Positions 1-14,319 of a stretch of 64,000 nucleotides of DNA are shown one piece after another (positions within the stretch are counted from its first letter, which is position 1; every line of letters starts with the position of its first letter). Under the pieces are notes generated by a model. It worked only from the letters and a program-made list of their open reading frames with translations. It was not told where the DNA came from and searched no databases. Origin of the DNA: Acridotheres tristis (lineage: Eukaryota; Chordata; Aves; Passeriformes; Sturnidae); the NCBI GenBank assembly GCA_037013685.1, contig CM072894.1, positions 30,503,529 through 30,567,528 of the forward strand, read 5' to 3'. Made by a program: the position numbers and the translations under genes.

Positions 1-2377
1 AGTAGAATTCAATATTCAGCATAATTAAATTAGAAATTGATAGCTTGAGCAAAACAAAACAGTTTTTCATATAAAATTTAACACGGGTGAAGCCACTTTG
101 CTTTATAGTGACAGCAGGTGGGTCAGGGTGCTTTGGCTGACACTTATTTTCCAGCAGATCATCAAAAAGTGACTTGTATGCCTTAGCCTCGCCTGTTATG
201 TTGGGCTAATGAGAATTTATTCTCCACTTGCCTGTAGAGGCTGTGCTGTTAGTAAAGCCAAGCAGGTTATGTTGCTCTCTCTAGGTCCATCCTTGCAAAA
301 ATTGCATCTTCTTTTCTCTCCAACCTCCGTCCTCAGGGTGTGGAAAGCAGGCAGAAAAGTGAACTGACTCTGGCTGCAGTCAGAGCTGTCCAGGAGCTGT
401 GAGGGTGTGGAGATTTTTCAGGCTTGTTCCTTGTTGTCCCTTTTTTAAACTTTAATAAGCTGGCTGTTTGACAGAAATATCTTTAACCTGGTTAAAAGTT
501 ATTCACTAGATTTACATAATTTAAGGTATAATTGGAGTCTTTGGGCTGGGAGCACTTTAATTCCTCATGCTTGGTAATCGTCCCTAGAGGTGTGTAAAAT
601 TGCATGTGGAGAAAAAGAAACTATGAGATTCTTAAACACAATATTATTATTTTAGATGTACTAGCACCGTTTTAGATTAAAAATCACTTCAGTATGAAAA
701 TTCTATTTTGGGATTAATGACTAAGTCATAGACACCTCTAGCCAAAACAAATGAAACCTAGCAGAGCAGAGTTTCAGTATTAGGTCTGCTTTCCCACAGG
801 AACACACAGCTCTCATTAGTATTTGCAAGTTCTGTGTAGATACCCAGGGAGGAACATACAGCACTTAAAAGCTGGGTGAAAATAAAAAAGAATCTGCTCT
901 GAACTTCCCTGCTAAAGCACTTGAACCTCATCTAAGGAGTATTATGGGACAGAAGAAAAATTCTGCAGCTGGTGAACTTGATGGCAAAGTTGCATTTCAT
1001 CCTCAGACCAGTTGTAAAAAGACAAACTAAAATAAATCTTCTACATTTTGCAGATGTGCAGACGATTCATGAATAAAATTTAAATCTGCAAGCAACCTAT
1101 TATGCCATAATAACAGTTAAAAAAAAAGTCAAAACACCTGTATATTCCTCATTTAGAACCGCCAGCATCTGAGAACAATGACATCAGGCAGCCTCTCCTG
1201 ACTTAGCAGAAGCAGTACTGAGTTATATAAGTGTGGGTACTTCAGTCATATAACTATAGTTTATTTATCACAAAACAATGTTTTGGAGCCCAATCTGAGA
1301 CCAAGGTGCTGCTGTCTGTGCACTGTACAGACAAGAACAAATAATTTCTATGTCAAAATCTATCTACAAAATCTACATGGAGCCAGAAAGAATGGTGAGA
1401 AGGAAATTTGACATAAAAAGTTGATGTCCTCTAACGTTTATTAACAGAGCAGTTACATTTTAAGTGCACGCACCAAATACTTTGAAACTAGATAAGAGAT
1501 GTTTATTTAGTAGGAAAGCAGCCCCACTGCTTCTGAGAACCAGAGGATCCACCAAGACAACTGTGTAGCAAGTTTTAGGTAACTCAGTTTTGCATTTCCT
1601 GAAAATGCACATGCAAGAATCTTCATTGTAAAAACAATTATTTATCTTTGAAGAGCTCATGATTACCAGGAGCTCCAACATACGTTGCATTTTTTAAGAT
1701 GTTGATCATGGGTTAGTGGACGAAAATGAGCTGCAGTAAGCTGTCAAAGGCAGATGGATTTGAGTAGCAAGAAATGCTGCTAGAAGACATTCATTGTCAG
1801 CCACCTCTGATGCTGATGTTGGAAGACAAAGAGGATTATTTGCACCGGCTTGTAGCTGCTCAGAGGAAAAATAACTTCTGTGTATTTGCAGATTAGACTA
1901 GACAAAGGCTTTGCTTCTCTGAAGAAAACTCCTTTAAGATAACTTGCACTGAGCCTCTGAAGTACAGCCCGTTTGTATTTTTCCCTTGGCAGTGTTACAA
2001 AACCTCATCTCTCCCTGATCTGCATTTGAAGAGTCTTCATTTTTATCTCTTTTAGATATGAGACTTTTCCTCTTTAAGCACTTCCTCTCTTTCATTGCAT
2101 CACGGAGCTGTTGGGAGGCTTTTTTCCTCATCTTGAGCCTGAGCAATAGTCCTACTATTTGCTTTAGAGAGTCCCTGGTTTGTCATTGATGGGCAGTTGT
2201 ATTTCCAAATGGACTGACTGCAGCTCTCCTGGGTGAGTCTGTTTTGTCTGATCTTGTCTTGGAGCAACACAGGGACAGCCTGCAGCTCTGTTTGTTCATA
2301 GAACAGACACACTGGTGCATTAAACTTTATGCATTGAGGAGGGCAAACATGCTGTGGCATGTGGAGTGTAGTCCTTA
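1..2377. other. Intron sequence without recognisable features
   Basis: AT-rich, CpG-poor sequence. The only open frames are short (under 90 codons), with no family similarity seen. No repeat is recognised apart from a short A-run near 1118. Confidence 0.6.
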
Positions 2378-2420
2378 TGGAATCATAGAATCACAGAATA
2401 TCCTGAGTTGGATAATTTCT
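2378..2420 (-). mobile_element. CR1 LINE 3'-end remnant
   Basis: GGAATCATAGAATCACAGAA followed by TATCCTGAGTTGGATAATT matches the reverse complement of a common avian CR1 3' end. Only about 40 bases are recognisable before the sequence becomes unrelated. It lies about 550 bases from the larger CR1 fragment in the same orientation, so both could derive from one disrupted insertion or from two events. Confidence 0.7.
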
Positions 2421-2963
2421 AATCTGCAGTTCCACGTGCAAGGGAATTGCTTGGAATGTGATGAAATTCAGAGAGTGAAGAAACGGCAGTTTAATTCACA
2501 GGAACACCACTTCTGTGAGGGATGTGTCACTTTAATGCTTGCTGCACAAGCAGGCTTTTTGGACTTATGAAAAGACCATTATCAGCGCAGGCTTTCTGAG
2601 CCCATGATATCTATATGTAAAGAAATTGAGCTGAAATCTCTCTCCTTTCCCCTCCTTTCTGTATCTCCCACCAATATCCCAGTTCTAGGTCAATCAGCAA
2701 TGAAAAAATGTGACATCTCTAAATGGGATAAATGCATGCAGTTTACTCATGGCATTTGATTTGAGTAAAAAAATGAGTAATTAAACAATTTTTGGAGACT
2801 GGTCTTCCTTTTTGCCCTACCTGCAATCTCTTTCTCCCCAGCTGGCTGAACAGCAGTGTGTGGATATGTACCTGCAGATAATATAGGAAATTTCTTTGAA
2901 GTCTTCCCTGCCTTTAATTTCATAGTTTATTTGTGGAAAATGTGATCATATAGGTTGTGATTT

Positions 2964-3368
2964 CATTGAATCATGGAATGGTTTGGGTTGTAATGGACCT
3001 TAAAGACAATCTCTTTTCAGCTGCTTGCTATGGGCAGGGACACCCAGCACTAGACCAGGTTACAAAGAAAACCAAAATCCTTTGATTTTCTGTATGTTTC
3101 TCTGGAGTCACTCCAAGAACTCCACACCTTTCTGATGCTGAGGCTCCAGAGCTCCAGGTGGGTCTCATGGGAGTGGAGTAGAGGGGCAGCCTTTAAGGAT
3201 CACCTCCCTTGCCCTGCTGGTCTCGTTTTTTTTGATGCAGCCTGGGATGCAGTTTGGGCTTTCTGGGCTGCAAGTGCACATCTCTGGGTAATTTTGAGCT
3301 TCTCATCAGCCAATTGACAACCAAATCAATTTGACAGAGGTTGTTTTCCCCTTGGATGCTCGTAAGAC
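2964..3368 (-). mobile_element. CR1 LINE fragment, 5'-truncated and internally deleted
   Basis: Read on the - strand, the element ends with a CR1 3' end at 2964: the reverse of GAATCATGGAATGGTTTGGG, then the GGGCAGGGACACC and ACTAGACCAGGTT blocks to about 3063. From about 3150 to 3350 comes a decayed part of the CR1 reverse-transcriptase reading frame. Its complement includes GTGGGTCTCATGGGAGTGG, GAGTAGAGGGGCAGC, GATGCAGCCTGGGATGCAG and GAGCTTCTCATCAGCCAA. In intact CR1 these two parts lie several hundred bases further apart, so an internal deletion is inferred. No coding capacity remains. Confidence 0.88.
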
Positions 3369-6300
3369 CAAAAGTGACTGCCAAGTGTCCACCACTTTAT
3401 GCTTCAAAGACAACATCCTCTTTGTAGCTTATAAAACGCTATAAGCCAGGAATGTGTTATGTGCATAAAATCTATGGCTCTCTTATATCCCAGCCATAAT
3501 AGGGTTTTTTATGGCCCTTGTGCTCTTCCTCCAGCAGGCAGGACAGCTGAGAACAGCCCCAAGTCTGTTGACCAGAGGTGTGTGCACAGTGTGATCGAGG
3601 AAGGGATAATGTTGTCAGCACTCTGGTTTTGGAGTCCAGCCTAAGAGGAATTTTTAATTCTCTGGTTAGAGAAAGAGGTGCCAGCTTCATCCAGCTGCAT
3701 TACTTCTAGAGGGTTACAGATGAAGATAATCTGAAACACAGTAAGTATTATTAACAGAAAGCACTGGACAGGAGAAGATTTTCTTTATGGGAAATTGCCC
3801 ATCCACAGCATAGTAAAGATTTTATTCCTTCCATAAGTCAGGATTCTGAGTTCAACTAAAGCTTTTACAACTTCAGAATATTATCCTGCTGTCCAGCTGC
3901 CTCTGTTTCTTTTGGAGAACCAGTGAAGATTTTTCTTTTTAAAACACTTTTTCCATGCCTCAGCACCACACACCAAACTGTATGCATATATTTTGCTTAC
4001 AGTATGGCCAGGCTTATTTATTATTTATTATTTAACTTGCTTGCAATTAGGGTTCTAAAACGGTTGCTACTTTTAGGCCTTCACAGTCATGGAGCAAATA
4101 GCAATTTTCTTACTGCTCAGTAGTACCAAACTCTTTTCCTCCTTCTTCCCCCAAATCAAAAGTAAATAGGATTTGATTTCATTCCCCCCACCCCTACTTT
4201 AAGTTGTTCTATCCCAATGGCAACATCACTACGATTATATTTAGCAAGTTTTGTTCTTTACACCCTGTGAAATAAACATGTTTACTAGCAAGAACTTTGC
4301 TAAATTAGTAGCCCTTACACTGAAGGACTCTACCCTCAGGTTCTCTGTGCTTTTGCTATAGAAAAATTGGATGAGAACTTCAAATGGTGTAGCTGGAAAA
4401 AGAAGTACATTCCCAGTATCTTTTTCTTTTCTTTTAAAAAGCAACAGAAATTTTTCAGTGACACACAAAAAGATTTGTGTTGCAGAATAGCTGGAAAGCA
4501 GGTTTCCCTCCATTTATATTTGTGATAGTTTCCATATATTCAGCTATCAAAACCTATTATGAAGAGCTATATTGTAGTGTAGATAGATTTTTATGCTTGT
4601 CGTAATACAGATCTATAAGTAAATTTGTCAATATTTTCACTGTCATATTGCTCTATTTCTTACAGAAAATATTCTTAATGATACCAAGCTATATATCTTT
4701 ACCATGTAAGACTGAGTTTGGTTGCTCAGTTTTAAGAAGAATATTTTAAATTAACAGAGATTTTTCAGTTTGGAGCAAATTTAGAAACACCACATTTAAA
4801 CCAACAGTAATTTCCTGGTCTAGTTACTTTCTATAGCCTGTTTTTCTAATAAGGCATGCATGGTCCAACAAGCTTCTTCCTATGGCTCCCAGTGCTAGAT
4901 TTCCCTTCTTCCCATTTATACACGACTTGTACAGCCCATGTGAGCAGCTTATTGTGGAATGGATTTTAACAGATTGATTTAAAACCAACTCTCCCTGATT
5001 CCCCTTTAAGCTCTAGGCTTGACCTCAAGGGCTGTCCTTAAAACCCTAAAAATAAAAAAAATCTCTGTGTGTTTTTGGAAGAAAATCTCTTGATGAAAGA
5101 ATTTCTTCAATTTCTTCAGTGTTTTAGTTCTCATCCTGTCTTCCCTCCTGTGTTTCTCCATTCCCTGTTATTATCTGAAGTGGGGCTGAGTGTGAGGTGA
5201 CCAGGCAGGGAGGGAGCAGGAAGGAAGGGGATGGGTAGTGGGGAGAGAGGTCAGTCATTATTTTAAGAACAGACGTTCAGGGGTTTTTTCCTCATCAAAC
5301 AAGAGGCATTTATACCCAAAAAATTGTTGTTTAATGATTTTGGTCACAAAGATTGGTCACAAAATAGTTCATCACTTGAGAAAAGGAAGCCTCAAGTATG
5401 TCAAGAAAATAAAGTCAAAAGGTGTTTTCTCATCTGCAGAATCAACAGCTGAGGTGTCCCCTGTTGCTCCCACCCCATAAATAGCAAACGCATCTAGGGC
5501 AGAGAGAAGGAAGAATTGAGGGCACAGCCTTGTTTTGGGGCTCTCAGGGTTGTGGCACATCCACGGTGACACATCTTAACTCCCACAAATACACAATAAT
5601 GTCATTACACTGGTATCTCTGGGGTACCAGGAATCACTGGTGTTTTACCCTTGAGCTCTGACTAATTTCCTTTCCAAACATAAAAATGACATCAACCACT
5701 GAATGGCAAACTTGGTAATGCCAAGAGGGAAAAGAAATCCAAGCTGAAAGATGTCATGCCCTCACAAGGAAAAGCCTGTGACAGTGCTGGGGGTGCCCCA
5801 AGCCACACCAGGAACACTCAGTGTGTGCTAGTGGGACAGCTCAGCCAGCACACACAGTCACTGAGTGTTTACTTATCCCTGGGTGCTTGGGGAGCCACCC
5901 AGAAAGTGCCTCTGGGTGAGAGGGGAGATGAGGGAAAAGTGCTGCTCCCACCACTTGGGGCTCTCCCAGGCTGAGCAGAGTGACCTTTCCCTGCAGGGAC
6001 CTGTAAGACCTGGTTTGAATCAACACCTCTGTGCCCACCTGGGCCCAAGGGTGAGCTCTGGTGGCTGATGCTGCCTGCACAGACAGCCGGAGGCACCTGG
6101 GCAGTGTGGTTTGGCAGAGGTGAGTTGGAGCTGCCCGCAGCCCTCAGCCTGCTGCATGTGACATTTCCATCCATTTCTGCATTCATTTCCCCCTCCTGAT
6201 CACTCTCTTTGCAGGCTCCAGGTCTAGGCTACAAGCACACGGAGAAAACTACAAATTAGCTAAGTGCTGAGACACAATCCATAGTTTCCCTGCTGAAGGT

Positions 6301-9300
6301 CTTGTGCTCTGAAGAAAAATATACTAATCTAATCAGAGGAGCCTTTCTGATTCCATTTATCTGGGATTTTCCTGTGTTTCTTCTTTTCCCAAATTGCCCT
6401 GCAGGTTAAACTACTGCTCCATGTCCTCTGTTGTTCAGCTCCAAGTACAGCTCATGCTATAGCAACAGCATTCAAGATGAACCCAAATTAGGTCTGTGTC
6501 TGCAAGGGAGACGAAATAAAAAGAGCTAACTAGTTTAATTACTCCCCATTCAGATGTAATTCAGTTGCATTGCACTAAGAAAAATAAACGCTGCTGAGAT
6601 GTTATGAGACAATTAGTAAGATAATGGAAAATAGTTAATACCCCTCATGTCTGTGAAAGAATTCTCTCCCCTCTACTTCAGAGTAGCCTTGAAAGTGTTT
6701 TCTGAATTGTATTTTCAAGCAAGAATATCTTCTCCCTTGGGAAATACTAACAAAATCCTGTCACAGGACAAAATGGTTATTTACAGTTTGGAAATCACAG
6801 AGTTCAAAGAGATCACCTTGGTCCTGGGCCAGCCACAGGGTGCAGATGCAGGTCTGTGAGGATGCCCCTCTGTTGGGAATGAGGAATGATTGCTGCACTT
6901 TCACCAGGCAGCTTTGGTTGTGCCCTGTATGTCCTTGCAGGCACATCCAGATGAATCTTTGGCCACGGTAGCCATTCAAAATATTTCACTCAAACTGTGT
7001 CACAGGTATCTGTGTCTTTTACATTCAAGATTGAAGACTTTTTCCTCTTCCACTGCCACAGCAAAGTTAGAACAGTAAGTTTGCCAGTAACTTGCCAGCT
7101 GATTTTCCCAGCACATCTTGCCAGCCAGAAATGCATCTGCCCTTGGCTTCAGGGTCTGGGACTCAGGCTCTGATCCCAGCTCCTCTGTGGCCTCACTGAA
7201 TGACCTTCTTCAAGCTGTGCCTTCTCTCTGTGCCTCAGACACTTCCAACCATCGTGATAATGATTTTGGACTCTTTGTAAGTGCGTTTTATTTGCTACAG
7301 TAGAGTCAATTACCCTGGATTTTGCCACTGTGTGAATTACCAGCTGCCAGAACCCATGGGCACAGCAGGGTGAGCCCAAGCACTTGTGTGGGCATTAATG
7401 CAGATTTCCTCATTTCTCATGTTTTGAAGTCCTTCCCTTGGAGTTAGGAGTTTGGGGATTTTTTTACTCTCTTAGACGTGGAATTCCTATTAAAAGTCAA
7501 CTGCTCTGTGCAACTCGATAAAAAAAAATCCCGTTTAATGTGAGATTAGTTTAGGCTTTTGTACTTGGTTTCCTTGGGACTCTAATGGCAGTCTGAAAAA
7601 GAAAATCACCCCTGAGAATGTCTGGGTTTCACATAAATGTAATCCAATTACCCCAGTCTAGGCCATGCAGAACTATTTGGTCTGAGGTATACATCAATCT
7701 AGGAGAAGTACAATATACTGAGCTGAAAAGAAGGCAGATTGGGCATATTTCTTAATAGCATAACACAATGCAATTGCCAAAGGAAAGGCAGATGTTTCTG
7801 TCCTGCATTAGGCAGAGCCTGGACTGAGTAATTTGGGGGGGAGGAGGGAGAGAGTGAAGTCCTTGCAGGAAGGGATTTTAGAGGTATCTTCCCTGGAGGC
7901 CAGTTTTGTAAAGGCAAACCATCTGGTGCATTCAAAATGCAAAAAGATTTGTTCTTCAGAAGTCTGAGCCAGGGATGAAAGTCCATTGCTGCCAGGGATG
8001 GCTTAGCAGTATCCACAGAGAAGGATGAGTTTTATCACAAACAACGAGAGTCTCCTTTTCCTCCTCCCTTAACCTCTAATTCAAACATCAAATAGACTGA
8101 TCTGACTGTAGCTGCTGGCTTCTGTAGTGAAAGTTTCTGATGTCCTTGCTTACTGTGAACTGAGCAATGAACTGTTTCATTAATATTTCTGCTTTGCTTC
8201 CAGGCACCTTCATTTTACACAGAGGTCAGAAAGGGGTTAAATGCAAGCCCTGACATTATCCCAGGCAAAGCCTGAGCTGGGACTTGGAGGGGCTGCTCCT
8301 CCCTGCCTTGCCTGCCTTCAGCAGCAGCCAGCCTGAGTTCTGTGCTGCAGGAGCTGGTGGCTGCTCAAGGCTGGTGCCTCCAGGACTGAGCTGCAATGAT
8401 GGAGTCTCCTTGCAGAATTAAGCACTTTCTGCCCCGTGCTTTGCAGGGTGGATTAAAAATTTCCTGTGGGAGGAACGGGTGGATGTTTAGCATGCCTTGG
8501 AGACAGTGCTGGCACTGTTGATGGAAGATCTCAGTGCATCACTGTCACAAATGCGTCACTGTCACAACTGCAGCTCTCTGCAGAGGCTGGGGGCCTGCAG
8601 GAGGCACCTGCTGGCTCATCCCTTCTCCAGGCATGATCTCTTCACAGTGCCCTTAGTGCTCCCATTGGGTGGGCTCAGGCTGGACACAAACTGACCAACA
8701 GAATGTGCTGAATAAGTACAGGTTAGGATTTTACAGCAAAAGATGGTGTAATCACTGATTAAGACATTAGTGCTTCACGCCTGAATACTGGATATTGATC
8801 ACAGTCCAAAGCTCCTGGGACATCTCATGGCTGCAGGCTGAGTTTCCCTCTGGAAGCCGTAAGACAGCAGTCTTGAATACTGAGAAATTATGCTAATCTC
8901 TAGCTATTAGTGCCATGTGTATCTTTGTCTGCACAAAAGCAATAAAATAGTGCTGTGGGCTGCACGTGCTGCAGCTCAGCAGAGCAGAGTGCTCCTGTGG
9001 CTCCCAGGTCCCAGGTATGCTGTGTACACAGGGATATGGTCCCCATGGACTGCTCACCCACAACGGGTGTTCTGGAAGCCCTGCTCCTTGCTGTTCATGT
9101 CTGCAGAGCTTTGAATTTGTCTTTATTTTGTTAAATTTAACGTGCAGCCAATTGATGTGCTGCTCATGAGATCCAAGTGCTGTCAAACCTCTTTTCAGAT
9201 GTGGCTTTTTGGTCTAATCAGGTGTAAAAGAAAAACTAATTTTAATCAATTACTTTATTAAAAAAACATGTCTTATATTGGCTTTTCTCATACTAGGAGA

Positions 9301-12300
9301 AAAATCCTGTCTGCCATCTAGAAGGAGTCTTTACAACCTCATCTTCCACAGGTACTTCTGCAGGCAAGAAACTCATAGAAAACTTCCACTCTATTCCCTT
9401 TAGTTTCTCCTGCTCTTCCTCCAGATTTCCTTTGTCCTGTGTCTTTGAAGCTTAACAGCTTTAACCTCATGCCAGTCTTCCTTCAATGTGGGCACCTAAC
9501 GTGTGATATCATGGACCTCAGAGAGCAATAACTCACTCAAAGTTACTGAGCATCTTCCTGACGCCCTGCAGCTAAATGGGAGCTTCAGCCTTGGAGAAGC
9601 AGGCAGAGTCCTAGTGGTGATGCTTTGCTTTGTGGTGCCTTTATTTGTTCCTTATTGATCTCTGAAATGCATTTGCTGCATGATTATTGAGTTCTAACGG
9701 CTCCCACATGAAATGTGCTTTTTGTCACTAGTTTTGTGATGTTTTCTTGGTTAAGAGCTTACCTGGGTGTGACTACACTTTCTAACACTGGCCACAGGTT
9801 TTGGCTTGCCCATCTTATTCCTGCCAATGGAAGGAGAAGAGACAGCATAAAAGCAAAATCTGTTCTCTTCCTATGATAGCTTATGTGATCAGGTAAATTA
9901 ATGCAAAATAAATATATTACAGAGAGGTAGCAATAACAGAGCCCTTGCATTTGCATGTCCTTTGTGTGGCCATGGTAGGGCAGGCTGTTATGAATAAATC
10001 AAATCACTTAAACTGGAGTTTTCTTCTGATGAGTATTCCTTTCCTACATTCTCTGTTCTTTCTCTTGCTTGGAGGATCTTGGAGGACTTGACTGAGCTTG
10101 AGAGCCGAGGAAAGCTTATTCAAATATAACTTGTATGGTGGGGTTAAAGGGTGCTCTTTGCTTTCTCTATGTCTCTGTTCCCCTTCACACCTGCCTCGCC
10201 TGATAGAGCACAGTGGCAGCCAGGCCAAAGGAGCATACTCACTATCACACTTGGAAAAATGTATTAAAGCCCCTGAAAACCTATTAAAGCTCACGTTAGA
10301 AGCAGTGTTATTCTTCACCTGCCTATTCCTTTTAAGCTGTTTTCTAACCATTCATGTTGTAAATATCTCTGACCCAGAGGAGTGTTTCAGGTGGAAGTCA
10401 GGGCAAAACAAAAAATGTGGCTTAATTTAAAAGTCTTCCAGGGAAAAAAATGTGTTGACCATTACAGAAAAATGCCAACGCATCATTAAGTGCTGTAAAT
10501 ATCCTATTAATAAAACACAGTTATTTAGAGTGGTCAGCCTTCATTTGCCTTGCTGGGAGAAGGACATATGATTTAAAACTTTCTTTTCCCTCTGTCACCT
10601 TGAGTAAGGAGGACCTGGCGGATTAATGGTGAGATGGTGAAGGGGAGAAGAGGAGAGAGAGGCTGTTGCTAGAATAAATTACCCTGAACTTCCCACTTTA
10701 GAAGTCAGCACTGCTGCTCTTCACCTTCCTTTTGCAGCACCCTTTCCTCCTTAACACTAAGAAACCCTCCAGAGGTTCACTGAAGGCTCAGTACAAGAGT
10801 AACCTGCTTTTTACTCCTTTTTTCCCCAGCCTCCTTTTGAGCGGAATGAGATCCTTGAGTCGTTTCAGCTGGGAGGGTCAAATTTCCCTTTTTTCTCTGG
10901 GGGTGCAACACTTCCAGAAGCCACTGAATTGTTGTTGGCAATAAGCAGGAGGTGTATGATGTTGTTGTGAGTAAATGCCAAGGCTGTAATGATAAAGTTT
11001 CCCTTCTGTCTCATTCCTCCCTGGAAATGCTTGAGACAGAAAGGACATTTCAAGTGCCTGTAATTGAAGGCACTAAGGTTTTACTGGGTTCTGCTTAAAT
11101 CAGTGGTCTCAAGCATATAGTCTCCTGCAATTATATATTGCTCCATGCTTGATTTTATGGTTCTTCTACCATCTACTTCTGCTGGAGCTTTCTCAGGCAT
11201 AAGAACATCTGAAATGTGCAGATCATTAGAGGAAGTATTGAACCATTTGCTTGTAGAATAGACATAGGTTAACTGGGAATGGATCAGTGCACTTCTATCA
11301 TATAGCATCAATAGTGAGACTGAATCTTTGGGATAAAGGAAAAAAATAATTGTTTGTAGTTGCAAAGAAATGAGGGGCAGCTTGAGAGAGCATGGTGTGA
11401 GAGGTATAGCAACCTGCATCCTCCAAACAGAAGTGAATATTTGAAAGCAGACTTCAGTCCTAGTTCACGTGAAATTTCAGAAGTGAAAAATCTCACTGAG
11501 GCAGTTCATTGGGGAAAGAGACTGGCACTGTTCTGTCCCCCCTCACCTACCCAGGCTCTGGTGACTTGCTCTCTGTCACCAAGTCTCTACCAAGCCCTGG
11601 TTTGGTTCAGGGAAGGATTTCCCTCCCCTCCTTCCTCCATGCTGCAATGGCAGCAGGGATCAATGCAGAGGGAGAGTCCTGCAGCCCGTGTTTATTGAGC
11701 GGGTCAGACCAGAGATTGTAGTGGTTCATTCTGCCTTTCTAATCTAATAACCTGCTTTTATCCAGTTACCCTCTGGACTTTATTTTGAGCTGCTATTCGA
11801 TCAGAGCACAAACAAATGATAGAAACCCTCAATGACAGCATGCCAGAGGAAATGCTACAAAACCAGAATTAATTGGAAATATATATTCCAAGAGTGAGAT
11901 ATGGACCTTTTTTCTAATAGACTTAGACTTGGATATTATTACTGAAATACTGGCAAATTCACACATCAATGTAAATTGTCTTGCTGCATCTGTCAACAGG
12001 CACCTAAAGCAGTAATAAAGGCAGAATAGCTCCTCATAAATATCCAATATCCTAATTATCAGAGCTTGACTTAACCAATGGCAGGGTAATAAAAAACGAG
12101 ATTTTTGGATCTTTTGCCATGACAAATGCATACTTTATTCTTTGAAGACCGACTGCAGTGTCACAACTTTTGTGGCAAATAGAGCATGAAGCATATTGTC
12201 AAAAATATGGTTAGGGAATATGAAGCCACTAAATATTTTATCTTCCTGGCAATGTACGAGGAGAAAAGTATAAACCTTAAATCTATCAGGTTCCTCCTCC

Positions 12301-14260
12301 TACCTCCCAAACTGTTTTAATAATATAGAAATTTGAGTTCCTAGAGAAAAGCACTACATCCATTTTCCAGTGCGCCTTGATACAGTGAGTATTGTGAATT
12401 TTGTAGTGTTCGCACTGGGGTTTAAAATGCCATCAGTGTATATCTCAGAGAATTGTTTAGCAGTCACACGTTATGAACATCCATTTTTCCCCTCTTTTCT
12501 AATCAGTCACGATGGGCTGGTTGGATGCAAACCCCTCCTGCCTGGGTGTCCCAGGGTGGTGGGAGATGGGGGGCCAGGAGGGGTCCCAGGGAGGGACAAT
12601 CTGCTGTCACAAAGTGCCATCCCTCAGGGCAGGGTGAGGGCCCTGCATGCTGTCATTGAGTAACAGCATGGAGATGGATGGAAGGACTCCAGGAATAGTG
12701 GGATCCCTCCCATTCTTTTTCCTCACATGGCCACTGCTGTGGCTGGGAACTCATGGCTTGCTCAGTAAATTGGTGACAGTCAGTGCAGAAACACCAAATC
12801 TATACTGAGCACCTGGGTATGTGCTTAGTTCACATTCCAATTTATTTAATTTATTGAAACAAAGCACCTTTTTACAGTGTAATCAGGATATCATCCTACA
12901 TGGCAAGGATACACTGGGCCCCTAGGACTGAGTGCTGACATTCACCTGACCCTTGTGAAAAAGTGCTGGTGAGAAAGTGTCTGGGTCATAAACCAGTTTT
13001 CTGCTGTTCATTCCTAGGTAAGGGGAAATGGGCATGTGTGTGCAGAGTTGTGTCGTGTGAGGGCTCCAGTTACACAGCTAAAATCCCAAACTTTCTGCTC
13101 TCCAAGGCAATGGGTTTTTTGTTACACCAACAAAATATTTCAGAGTGCTAAGCAAATTCCTGCTTTATAAGTAGAAATCTTTAGACACAAATGGTTCCTT
13201 TTCTGTCCTTGGTTTCCTTGGAACAGGCAATGGAAGTTTCCCAGCCTCACCCTCCTGTGGCTGCAGTCACAGCCTGTGTCAGTGTGATGGGGAGGAGGGC
13301 TGGCCTTCCTCCTGAGGTGGTCATCCCCCTTGCAGCCTCACTGCAAAGTGTTTCACTCAAAGTGTCAAAATCCTGTGCATCCAATCATTTCCTGAGGAGA
13401 TTTGGAAGCAGGAATACACGATATGCAGATCTCACTGGTGAACTCTGATCTTCTGGTGTAGAAATTTAAGTGCCCTGTACGATGGTGGTGGCATAAAAAT
13501 ACTGCTTTCACTCCACTCCACATGGTTTGAAATAAAAAGGACTTTGTAGTAATGTTTTGACAACAGTGTTTTTTGGGAGGCTTCGTAATAGGGAGTGTTG
13601 CTTTTTTGATGAAAAAAGCTTACAGATGAATGTGCATGGAGGAGGAGAACCCAATTTTTCACGACTTAGGGAAAAAAGGCTCCTTCTAACACATCACTCA
13701 TGCTCCAAGTGCATTCACCTCTCTATTTTAAAGCACAAGAATGCACTACAGGCAGGACAGCACTGAGAGTACATCCTTCAGAAAGGATAGTCTATCATCT
13801 TGTCTCTGGCTTTATGCTTCCCGTTGAACAAATCTGCCAACATGACACTGGTTACTGATGAGCAATTTGTATGGTTATAAAAAATATTGGCAGTGCTCCA
13901 TTGTTTTGCTATTTAATTCTTAATTTACATTTTTAATGTGCTGTGTCCTCATTCATATTATAGGTTTTACTCTTCTGTGTACATCTATAATAGAATGATT
14001 TTTTTCCCCCAAATTAATTAGGAATACTAAAGAGTTGTTATAATTGCACTGTGCTTGAATTAAGGACTGTGCCTGTCTTTTAAGATATGCTTCCTTAGGA
14101 GTGGAGTACTTTTGCAGGGGACAGGGGAAAATGAAGTAGGTACAGAACAGGTGTATTTTCAAGTGCCTGAGCTACACTCAAACTGGCAAAGAAAGTGTAA
14201 TAAATGATCAGGACTGAAGGCCCAAACTCTGAATGGCCTGTCTCAATGTATTTATTAGTT
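3369..14260. other. Intron sequence without recognisable genes
   Basis: I see no exon, transposon or RNA gene. Minor items are a G-run near 7829 and a short local duplication of GTCACTGTCACAA near 8532-8568. The stretch 10420-10530 is AT-rich with TTAAT and CATCATTAAG motifs and might be a conserved non-coding block, but this cannot be judged from one species. Confidence 0.55.
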
Positions 14261-14298
14261 TCCCCTCCCTCCCTCTCTCCCTCCCTCCCTCCTCCTCG
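14261..14298. repeat. (CCCT)n / CT-rich microsatellite
   Basis: CCCTCCCT-type repeat with CTCTCC interruptions, passing into CCTCCTCCTCG. It leads directly into a short inverted repeat at 14290-14319. Confidence 0.85.
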
Positions 14299-14319
14299 TC
14301 CTGTTTTTGATGAGGAGGA

